A stretch of DNA of 64,000 nucleotides. Origin: Bacillota bacterium. Lineage in GTDB: Bacteria > Bacillota > Clostridia > Acetivibrionales > DSM-1351. The stretch covers positions 29,313-93,312 of the forward strand of contig JAEWST010000026.1 of the NCBI GenBank assembly GCA_023398105.1, read 5' to 3'. The notes under the pieces were generated by a model, which saw only the letters and a list, made by a program, of their open reading frames with translations, was not told the DNA's origin and ran no database searches. The position numbers and the translations under genes were made by a program. Below are positions 54,078 to 62,061 of the stretch, piece by piece (the first letter of the stretch is position 1; the number at the start of each line of letters is the position of its first letter).

Positions 54078-55604
54078 ATGCTTAAATTCTGGAAAAAAAA
54101 CAGCAAGGGGAAACCTTTTTTGTATGAAGAAGACCCTACAAATAAAGATGTAGAATTGACTGGTGAAAATATTAGGACTCTTCTATCTGATAGTAATGAT
54201 ATTGTATTCAGAGAAATTTATATAAATGAAAATAAAAGATTATGTATAACCTTATGCTATGTTGATGGTCTTATTAATAGCGAGGTGGCAAGTGCTACTA
54301 TTTTAAAGCCTCTTATGCAGGAGTCAAAACTAAGTGAAGCAAAGAACAGTAAAGAAATTATCAAACTAATAGAACACGGTACTTTATATTATACCTCTCA
54401 AGCTACAAGAAATAATATAAACGATACAATAAAAGATGTTCTTAACGGATCAGTAGCCTTGATTTTTAATGATGAAAAAATAGCTGTTACATTTGACATA
54501 AAGGGCTTCGAAAAAAGAAGCATACAAGAGCCTTCAGATGAAAATGTTATAAAGGGATCTAAAGATTCTTTTATTGAGGTAATACGTGTTAATACTGCTT
54601 TAGTTAGGCGAAAAATAAGAACGCAGAATTTGAAAATCAAGCAGATAAATATCGGACAGGAAACACTGACCCCTGTTGCTGTCTGCTATATTGATGGAAT
54701 TGCAAATCGACATTTAGTTGAAGAGGTATCAAAAAGACTTGAGGATATTGATATTGACGGTGTTATAGTTACTTCGGCTATTGAGGAATTTATTATAGAC
54801 CACAGATTCACTATATTTCCACAGATTTTATATACAGAAAGACCCGATAAATTCTGCAGTAACCTCTTGGAGGGAAGAGTTGGAGTATTAATCGACGGTA
54901 TTCCTACAGCATTTATTGTACCTGGTACAATAAATCAATTTATGCAGGCACCAGAGGATTATTCTAGAAACTCAGTAGTAGCATCTATGATAAGTATATT
55001 ACGCTTTATATCTGTTGTCATAACAATTTTATTACCTGGGTTTTATATTGCGATAACATCATTTCATCAGGAAATGATTCCTACTACTTTGATAATAAGT
55101 ATAATTGCTAGCAAAGAAGAAGTACCTTTTCCAACATTTTTAGAGATACTCTTTATACTATTAGCTTTTGAAATTCTCCTTGAAGCAGGATTGAGAATGC
55201 CAAAACCCATAGGTCAATCAGTTTCCATCGTAGGTGCAGTAATAGTCGGACAATCTGCCGTTGAGGCAAAAATGGTTTCTCCCGCTATAATAATTGTTGT
55301 TGCTTTATCTGTTATTGCTGGTTTTACTATCCCTAACCAGGACTTCGCAAATGCACTACGTGTATGGAGATTTATATTAACCGTATTTGCAGCTTATGCT
55401 GGTCTTTTTGGCTTAACCATGGGATTAATTGGAGTTGTGTTTCATTTGGCAACTATGGAAACCTATGGAACAGCTTACTTGTCCCCTTATGTGGCAAACG
55501 AAGGCGAGGACATAACTATAGATACTATTATACGTTTGCCTGTATGGGCTATGAAAAAACGCCCAAGGAACCTACGTACCATTAATAAAGTCAGACAAAA
55601 ATAG
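54078..55604 (+). CDS. Spore germination receptor subunit A (GerA/KA family)
   Basis: 508 aa. Large cytoplasmic N-terminal part, then five membrane helices (about 290-470) with the family block ALVRRKIRTQNLKIKQINIG, EGRVGVLIDGIPTAFIVP, and LLPGFYIAITSFHQEMIPT. It forms the nutrient receptor with the B and C subunits. ATG 54078 fits AAAGGAGTG 7 bases before; GTG 54069 overlaps that site. First gene of the operon A-C-small-B. Confidence 0.93.
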   Translation: MLKFWKKNSKGKPFLYEEDPTNKDVELTGENIRTLLSDSNDIVFREIYINENKRLCITLCYVDGLINSEVASATILKPLMQESKLSEAKNSKEIIKLIEHGTLYYTSQATRNNINDTIKDVLNGSVALIFNDEKIAVTFDIKGFEKRSIQEPSDENVIKGSKDSFIEVIRVNTALVRRKIRTQNLKIKQINIGQETLTPVAVCYIDGIANRHLVEEVSKRLEDIDIDGVIVTSAIEEFIIDHRFTIFPQILYTERPDKFCSNLLEGRVGVLIDGIPTAFIVPGTINQFMQAPEDYSRNSVVASMISILRFISVVITILLPGFYIAITSFHQEMIPTTLIISIIASKEEVPFPTFLEILFILLAFEILLEAGLRMPKPIGQSVSIVGAVIVGQSAVEAKMVSPAIIIVVALSVIAGFTIPNQDFANALRVWRFILTVFAAYAGLFGLTMGLIGVVFHLATMETYGTAYLSPYVANEGEDITIDTIIRLPVWAMKKRPRNLRTINKVRQK

Positions 55605-55612
55605 GAGGTAGC

Positions 55613-56821
55613 ATGAGAAAAGCATCCATTCTAGTACTAGGGCTTTTGATTATCTTTCTTTTAGGCTGTTCATCCCAAATGAAACCTCTGTCTATAGAAA
55701 TTAACAAATTAAACTTGCTTTTAGCTATTGGTATTGATAAGGGCATAAAAGACCCAAATAATATTCGTATAACTGTTATAAGCAAGAAAAATACTAACGA
55801 AAAAAGCGAAAAGTCTGAGACAAAAAAGCAATCAACAGCATCTATATATTCCAATGAAGCACAAACACTTTTAGAATCACAAAGGGCTTTTCAAACCTTT
55901 TCTGATAAATTAATGTACTGGGGGCACGTCGAGTATTTTTTAATTGGTGAGGAGGTAGCAAAAGAAGGAATTGCCAAATACATTGATTTTTTAACGAGAG
56001 ATTTTTCTTTTCGGGAAAGTGCAAAAGTATATATAATTAAAGGCTCGACAGCTGAAGAATTCATAAGGCAAAGCAGTACTGGTGATTATTTCATGCCTGA
56101 TAAATTAAAAACTATAAGTGATAACTGTAATTATTTTTCAGGTTGTCAGGATTTGACCATACTTGAGTTTATGCAATGGTTGAATAATAAGTACAGCTCA
56201 GCCATAGCACCTGTTCTGTGTTTGAAATCAAAAGAAAATTTAATCTCTGACGAAAATAAACCAATGAAGGATATTGAGACTGATGGTTATGCTATCTTTA
56301 AAAGGTTAAAATTAGTAACAACGATAGACAAAATAAAGGCTAGGGGCGAGGACTTCTTATTAAATACTATTATATCACGTGCTATTAACGTCAAAGACAG
56401 TTCTGGTAACATGGTTGGGTTGGATCTTCTTGAGAGCAAAACGAAAATAACTCCAGTATTTAATAAGGGCATTATAAAGGAAATTAATGTTAAGGTTAAA
56501 TTATCATCAAATATTAATGAAGTACATTCTTCATCTTTGAAAATAAATCGGGAAACTGTAGATTATCTTTCTAAGGAACAATCGTTAGTAGTTAAGAACG
56601 AAATTGAGAGTGTAATTAAAACAGCACAAGAAAAGAATTGTGATTTTATAGATATAGCGGATGTTTTTAGTACTTATCATCCTATATTATGGCAAAGACA
56701 CAAAGATAAATGGGAAGAAATATTCCCAAACCTTCCAATTTCAGTTGAAGTTCAGTCAAAGATTAATCGCTCATATAATATTCGTGAACCAAACGGTGTC
56801 TTTGAGGAGGAGCATAAATGA
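55613..56821 (+). CDS. Spore germination lipoprotein subunit C (Ger(x)C family)
   Basis: 402 aa. Lipoprotein signal peptide with lipobox LLGC at residues 16-19, then GerAC domains: INKLNLLLAIGIDKG and WGHVEYFLIGEEVAKEGIAK near the N-terminus and LVVKNEIESVIKTAQEKNCD in the C-terminal domain. Forms the outer-face part of the receptor. AGGAGGT before ATG, eight bases after the A gene, and its end overlaps the next small gene by 4 bases. Confidence 0.93.
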   Translation: MRKASILVLGLLIIFLLGCSSQMKPLSIEINKLNLLLAIGIDKGIKDPNNIRITVISKKNTNEKSEKSETKKQSTASIYSNEAQTLLESQRAFQTFSDKLMYWGHVEYFLIGEEVAKEGIAKYIDFLTRDFSFRESAKVYIIKGSTAEEFIRQSSTGDYFMPDKLKTISDNCNYFSGCQDLTILEFMQWLNNKYSSAIAPVLCLKSKENLISDENKPMKDIETDGYAIFKRLKLVTTIDKIKARGEDFLLNTIISRAINVKDSSGNMVGLDLLESKTKITPVFNKGIIKEINVKVKLSSNINEVHSSSLKINRETVDYLSKEQSLVVKNEIESVIKTAQEKNCDFIDIADVFSTYHPILWQRHKDKWEEIFPNLPISVEVQSKINRSYNIREPNGVFEEEHK

Positions 56822-57021
56822 TCTTATTTTTTATAGTACTCGTATTATGTATTAGCATATTTGAACTTATACGTCTAAAAAACAAAGGGACTAAACGGGA
56901 TATTATTTTCTTCGTTTTTTTTATGATTTTTGTGGCTACCATAGGTATAGTGTATTTTAAGGATACCTATCAACCAGGTATAGCTGAATATATCTTGAAC
57001 TATTTTAATATAAAGGTGTGA
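56818..57021 (+). CDS. Small two-helix membrane protein in the ger operon
   Basis: 67 aa with two membrane segments (about 2-18 and 29-49). Overlaps the C-subunit gene (ATGA) and the B-subunit gene (GTGA), so it is clearly part of the operon. It resembles the short D-subunit genes found in some ger operons, which have accessory roles, but similarity was judged only by size and position. Confidence 0.7.
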   Translation: MILFFIVLVLCISIFELIRLKNKGTKRDIIFFVFFMIFVATIGIVYFKDTYQPGIAEYILNYFNIKV

Positions 57022-58121
57022 TTACTATTCTTGCTTCTAAGGGAAAAATATCAACAAGACAAGCAATGATTATATTAGCGTTAATGACATTGTCTCCAGA
57101 AATACGTTTGTTCCCCCAATTTACTGCTAAGATAGCAGGGAAAGCTGGTTGGCTAGCTCCCGTTGTAGCAATAGTACCTTTGATTTTATTGGTCATATTG
57201 ACGCAAAAAATGTTTAAAACATATAAAGAAGCCAGTCTATCTGATGTATTCTATAAAATATTAGGTAATACTATTGGTAGAATTGTGGTTTCTCTTTATC
57301 TAATATGGATGCTTGTGCTATTAGCTCTTTATATACGCTACTATGCTGAACGGATTTTATCATCAATGTTACCTCATACCTCAATCTTATTTTTAATTAT
57401 ATCAATGCTGATTATGGTATTCATTGCAGCAAGATATGGACTCACCCCTATAGCAAGGGCTATCGAAATGTTTTTTTTATTGTTCGTGGTAATACTAATA
57501 TTCACTTTTGTATTAGTTATCCCTAATGTTACCTATAGAAATATTATGAATGTAAGTTATTTGGATATATGGCCAGTTATTAAATCAAGCCACATCATAT
57601 TATCTATTTGGGGTTACTATATATTCATCTTCTTTTTAGGAGATAAAATAAACGATAAAGAAAACATTAAAAAGATTGGGCTTAAAGGATTAATGTTTAA
57701 ATTTGTATTTTGCATATTATTGCTTATAACTACCATTGGAACTCTAAGTGCTACATTAGCATCCCATATATCATTACCCTTTTTTATGATGGTTAAGAAC
57801 ATTTCAATTTGGGGGACTATAGAGCGCCTTGAGTCAATATTATTATCGGTTTGGATTGTTTCAGATTTCGTAATAATTACTATGTTCACCTGCATTTCAA
57901 TCGCTATTATAAAATCCATTTTTGTGCTTTCGGACACAAAGGCATTAGTTGGACCAGTTGTTTTATTAGGTGGGGTAGGAGCCTTGTTTCTCTTTAATAA
58001 TCGTTATGATCTTGAATCGTTTTCAAAATTTATAGCCATACCGACCAATATTGTTTTTGCTTTTATTATTCCAATTTTTACATTTATAGTAGGCAAAATA
58101 CGAAAAAAGATACTAAAATAA
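57018..58121 (+). CDS. Spore germination permease subunit B (GerB family)
   Basis: 367 aa, ten membrane helices, APC-like fold. Sequence starts MITILASKGKISTRQAMIIL; helix-linking block YYAERILSSMLPHTSILFLI is typical for GerAB/KB. It binds the germinant. GTG start overlaps the small gene by 4 bases. Last gene of the ger operon. Confidence 0.92.
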   Translation: MITILASKGKISTRQAMIILALMTLSPEIRLFPQFTAKIAGKAGWLAPVVAIVPLILLVILTQKMFKTYKEASLSDVFYKILGNTIGRIVVSLYLIWMLVLLALYIRYYAERILSSMLPHTSILFLIISMLIMVFIAARYGLTPIARAIEMFFLLFVVILIFTFVLVIPNVTYRNIMNVSYLDIWPVIKSSHIILSIWGYYIFIFFLGDKINDKENIKKIGLKGLMFKFVFCILLLITTIGTLSATLASHISLPFFMMVKNISIWGTIERLESILLSVWIVSDFVIITMFTCISIAIIKSIFVLSDTKALVGPVVLLGGVGALFLFNNRYDLESFSKFIAIPTNIVFAFIIPIFTFIVGKIRKKILK

Positions 58122-58124
58122 TAA

Positions 58125-58392
58125 TCATTTGGAAACCATTTGACGGCTCATTTATTGTTCAACACATAGCTGATTCCATGAATCTGTTGCTTGACAGAAA
58201 TAATCTGACTAAAGATGACGTAAGTGCTTTATGCTTTTATCAAACACTAAGTCAATACTGCTTGGCACATCCGAACGATTAGAAATAGAAGGTGACAAGT
58301 TTGTGTTTATTGGGGATAGATGGCTACACAGAAAAAAAATGGACGACTTGTTCCCTTCTTTGGAAATATTAGGAGCAAAAAATATCTCCTAG
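58125..58392 (+). pseudogene. Frameshifted coding remnant
   Basis: One frame reads WKPFDGSFIVQHIADSMNLL then LDRNNLTKDDVSALCFYQT and stops at 58280; another frame takes over with KSILLGTSERLEIEGDKFVF then IGDRWLHRKKMDDLFPSLEI and stops at 58390. Joining the two would need one frameshift. Unrecognised protein; no start or ribosome site. Confidence 0.35.
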
Positions 58393-58523
58393 AAGTAAAT
58401 TCTAAATATAGGTACATTGGTTAGTAAAATCTCATAGATTTATTAGATTAAAACATTGGGCTGATACGGTAAGTTAGAATGCAATATCAGCCTCTATGCT
58501 TTCATAGCTTACTGTCGCTATTA

Positions 58524-58666
58524 ATATAACGAGGCAAGAAAATGTCTCGGCGGGTACCGCTTTGGTTTTCAGGCGGTGAGGATATCTCCCGCCTCGATGA
58601 AACGCCGCTGATGTGATGAAATTTTTCTACAATCGAAAAATTTCATTTTGAATCTAGGCGTTATAA
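58524..58666 (+). repeat. Family-2 element, 143 bp
   Basis: ATATAACGAGGCAAGAAAAT to GAATCTAGGCGTTATAA. Middle and right half match 23463-23618, but the hairpin arm CCCCACTTCTATAAGTGG is deleted. Confidence 0.8.
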
Positions 58667-58684
58667 AAATGATAAGTACTTGTT

Positions 58685-59971
58685 TTAATTAGCACTGGTA
58701 GGATTCATAACTGTTCCAATAAATATTGGAATGTTTGTTCCACTTTCAACTATTGCATATACAAATGGGCGGTTGAAATAAACTTCTTTTTTGGGAATTG
58801 ATGTCGGAAGAACCTGAACTATCGTTGCAGCACCAGCCTTGGTTCCAACTTCACTAAACTGAATAAAGGTTTTATGTAGGATGTCTCCAATATATACATC
58901 ATTATTGTTTATCATTTTGCTAAAGTTTGCTTTGTTTGGATTAAAAGCATCAACAAAACCTAATTCTGCTAATGGCTGAACAAGCTTGATATCATATCCA
59001 TATCCAAACCCTGGTATGCTAACTTCTGCAGTTTGCTCTAATGTACGACTGTCAATAAAGCGTTTAAACTTGCTAGCATCAAGTGAATTAATATAATCCT
59101 GCAAAGAGGTATCATAATTTGGCAGCATGGCAACAAAGCTGTACTTTCCACCTTTGTATGTTTTAATAAAGCCTGTGGCATTATCTCCTTCCAAATAAGT
59201 CTCATCTTTAGATTTTAAGAAGGGAGTCTTTACACTACTTCCATCTTTCAGTTTGAAATATCCTTCAGTAGCCTCTTTACTAAATTGTTTTTCCCAGTCG
59301 GCTTCAAATGATAACGCATTTATAAGACACATTACTGTAGCAGGGTCTAATGTTTTAATTATTTCCTTAATAAGCCCATTGGTATTGTAATTCACCCAAT
59401 TATTTATATCCGCCTTGGTGGATTGCTGACGGAAATCGGCTTTAAACATAGAAGCTTTGTAAAAATCAGCATTTGCCTGTAAAAAATCAACGTTTATACT
59501 AGAAGTTATATCATTCCCATACCAGATGGAATTAGCTAAATTGAAGTTACAGCTTCCGTTATTATTCTTCAAAATATCACTCAATAGGAAATTAAAATAG
59601 TTTAGCTGTTTTAATGAAAGCTTATTCTGACCCAGCAGCGTTAAAAACTGTTCAAGTGTTGTTCCATTTGCACCGTTTGCTGTCATTCCCATTGCCATAG
59701 AAACAGAGGTAGGTGACACCAAAGAATTTTTATCCATGTTAATAGACTTCCTGAATAAATTAAATGAAAAATCCGTTGTAGCTGTAACAAAGTTCTGCGG
59801 TAAAAATGGAACTTTTACTAAATTAGCAGGAGTATAACCATCTGATAGACTTTCTGACTGTGCCTGCACAGTACCAGTTCCAGACATTATTGAGACAAGG
59901 ACTAACGCAATTACCAATACAAATGTTAGTAGTCTCTTTTGCTTGGACAAGATTTTAGAATTAGTATTCAT
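58685..59971 (-). CDS. Secreted serpin
   Basis: 428 aa: signal peptide about 1-38, then a full serpin fold: SPTSVSMAMGMTANGA, NLANSIWYGN, INALSFEADWEKQF, and the reactive loop from Glu374, EVGTKAGAATIVQVLPTSIP, then NRPFVYAIVESGTNIPIFIG. The small-residue hinge predicts an inhibitory serpin with P1-P1-prime near Thr-Ser. No dockerin. Serpins in cellulosomal clostridia are thought to protect against proteases. GGAGG before ATG. Confidence 0.93.
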   Translation of the reverse strand: MNTNSKILSKQKRLLTFVLVIALVLVSIMSGTGTVQAQSESLSDGYTPANLVKVPFLPQNFVTATTDFSFNLFRKSINMDKNSLVSPTSVSMAMGMTANGANGTTLEQFLTLLGQNKLSLKQLNYFNFLLSDILKNNNGSCNFNLANSIWYGNDITSSINVDFLQANADFYKASMFKADFRQQSTKADINNWVNYNTNGLIKEIIKTLDPATVMCLINALSFEADWEKQFSKEATEGYFKLKDGSSVKTPFLKSKDETYLEGDNATGFIKTYKGGKYSFVAMLPNYDTSLQDYINSLDASKFKRFIDSRTLEQTAEVSIPGFGYGYDIKLVQPLAELGFVDAFNPNKANFSKMINNNDVYIGDILHKTFIQFSEVGTKAGAATIVQVLPTSIPKKEVYFNRPFVYAIVESGTNIPIFIGTVMNPTSAN

Positions 59972-60500
59972 TTTTAAATCCTCCTTTTAATAATTATTTT
60001 TTAATCTAATAAATAGTATTTTACCATAAAATTACATCTGCGTAAAATACTTATTAAATAGTGTTTGTATGTGATTTTCTTGACATATAGTAATTTTAGA
60101 GACACTGTCTATTTTTATGGTGCAAAATTAAATACTTGAATTTTGAAAAAATGCTATAAAAATGGGATGAATATGGTAAAATAAATAATTGTTATTTTAA
60201 GTAATAAAGGTGGATTGTTTTATGTACGCTTTATTTCTGTATATTTCGCAATAAGTAGGATTTCTTAAATGAAGGATGAGAACAACAAAGCTCAATACAA
60301 TTTAATTACATCAAGAAAAACTCTTATAGCTGTTAAGTCAATTTCTGCTCTGATATGTGAGTTCAGAGTGAAATGAATACACAGATTAAATAATAATAGT
60401 ATTTATATAACTACTCATACAAGACAAAACATAACACAAAAAGTCGGGAGCAATCCTTTGAAATAAGATATGATATATCTAAAGACAGGAGGTGATGATT
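59972..60500. other. AT-rich gap
   Basis: About 530 bases between divergent serpin and regulator genes; must hold both promoters. No palindrome or open frame with a ribosome site before 60487. Confidence 0.4.
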
Positions 60501-61358
60501 ATGGCTTGGATTGAAGGAATAGGTGAAGCTATCAGCTATATTGAAGAGAATATCAATGAAGCTATTTCAATAGAAAATATTGCGAAAAAAGCATATATGT
60601 CTCCGTTCTATTTCCAAAAAGGCTTTGCAATGCTTTGTGGCTTTACGGTGGCAGAGTATGTTAGACAACGCAGGCTTACCCTTGCAGGAAGTGAGCTTGT
60701 TTCTACTGAAGATAAAATCATTGATATTGCACTGAAGTATGGGTATGATTCACCCGATAGTTTTACAAAAGCTTTCACTCGTTTTCATGGTGTCACACCA
60801 ACTGCCGTTAGAAAAGAAGGGGCGATGATTAAATCTTTTGCTCCACTTAAAATTAAATTTTCATTGGAGGGTGGTTATATTATGGATTACAAAATTATTG
60901 AAAAAGACTCTTTTACTGTTTTAGGTGCTTCAAAGATTTTTAAATATGACAGTGCACTTACAGAAATTCCACAGTTTTGGACTGAGCATTATCAGACTGG
61001 AAAAGGGGAAATTGTATGCGGAATGTATGGAATAAGCATAGATGAAAGCATGGGTTCAAATGAGTTTGAATATTTGATTGCAGACAATTACGAGCCATCT
61101 GCTGAAATACCTGATGGGTTTGTTACAAAGAATATTCCAAAACATACTTGGGCTGTATTTGCTTGCAAGGGTGCAATGCCTAATTCTCTACAAGATGTAC
61201 ACAAGAAAATCTTTTCAGAATGGCTGCCTAATTGCAAGGATTATGAAATAGCAGCAGGCTACAATATTGAAATGTACAGTAATGAGGCTGATTATCCAAA
61301 AGGCACTCAGGATGAAAACTACTACAGTGAAATATGGCTTCCTGTAAAGAAAAAATAA
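60501..61358 (+). CDS. AraC-family regulator with GyrI-like effector domain
   Basis: 285 aa. AraC HTH at about residues 5-105 (SIENIAKKAYMSPFYFQKGF, then VAEYVRQRRLTLAGSELVST and DSFTKAFTRFHGVTP), followed by a SOUL/GyrI-like ligand domain (about 125-285) as in Rob/BmrR-type proteins. Start ATG 60501: AGGAGGTGAT at 60487-60496 is the ribosome site, so the GTG/ATGs before are not used. Likely a drug- or small-molecule-responsive activator; no target gene is adjacent. Confidence 0.88.
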   Translation: MAWIEGIGEAISYIEENINEAISIENIAKKAYMSPFYFQKGFAMLCGFTVAEYVRQRRLTLAGSELVSTEDKIIDIALKYGYDSPDSFTKAFTRFHGVTPTAVRKEGAMIKSFAPLKIKFSLEGGYIMDYKIIEKDSFTVLGASKIFKYDSALTEIPQFWTEHYQTGKGEIVCGMYGISIDESMGSNEFEYLIADNYEPSAEIPDGFVTKNIPKHTWAVFACKGAMPNSLQDVHKKIFSEWLPNCKDYEIAAGYNIEMYSNEADYPKGTQDENYYSEIWLPVKKK

Positions 61359-61399
61359 CATGTTGCTATGTTCAGTAAATTGCTTAAATATTTAATTAA

Positions 61400-61457
61400 T
61401 CAACTTTCTCAGCTGGAATTTATAGCTGTGGGAGACCTATCAATGGGAAGTCGGGTT
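61400..61457 (+). repeat. Family-1 element, short form
   Basis: TCAACTTTCTCAGCTGGAAT, TATAGCTGTGGGAGACC, then CAATGGGAAGTCGGGTT. Confidence 0.6.
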
Positions 61458-61471
61458 AATAATTCTAAATG

Positions 61472-61502
61472 ACGTCAATCAATAATTGGTTGGCGTTTTT
61501 TT
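61472..61502 (+). terminator. Terminator after the AraC-type gene
   Basis: ACGTCAA/TTGGCGT stem (one G-U) with seven T. Confidence 0.75.
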
Positions 61503-62061
61503 GATGCATTTATATCTCTATACTGTGTTAATAGCAAGCCTTAGAGCAAAAGTCAATGTGTCAAAAGCAATATGCTTTAGTTCATTACCTTATTTCATAC
61601 TATAATTCTTTTATGTAAGATATTAATTAATTTTATGCTCAGTACTATACTTGAACACGCTTTAATTAGGATAGCTGAAAGCAATTCATTTATCGTGAAA
61701 GTTTAGTTGCTTATGCAGATTTATGCAGATTAATTTAAAGAGTATTACTTTTTATTTCCTTAAGACTGTAAAATTTCTTGATGAAAGCACTACTTATTAT
61801 TGATAAAAAGCAGTACTTAGATGAATCTAATAATTGCTACAATGTTTGATATTACAGGATTTTAAGTAATGTATCCAACTGCGAATTTTGAGTAAACGAT
61901 ATAAGTGGCTGAATAGTAATTGAAATTCTATACGGTATAAAAGAATAGTATGAAATATAAATAAAAATTTATGCAATAGTTACGTTTACAGTAATTTGCA
62001 AATATGCTATATTAGCTTAGTGTTGAAATAAGTATATATTTATCAAAATTAGGAGGCTATT

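Larger units (their letters stand above)
61359..62061. other. Gap with family-1 element and terminator
   Basis: Family-1 copy at 61400-61457, terminator at 61472-61502, a family-1-like end fragment near 61871-61895, otherwise nothing recognised; contains the promoter of the Kelch gene. Confidence 0.5.
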
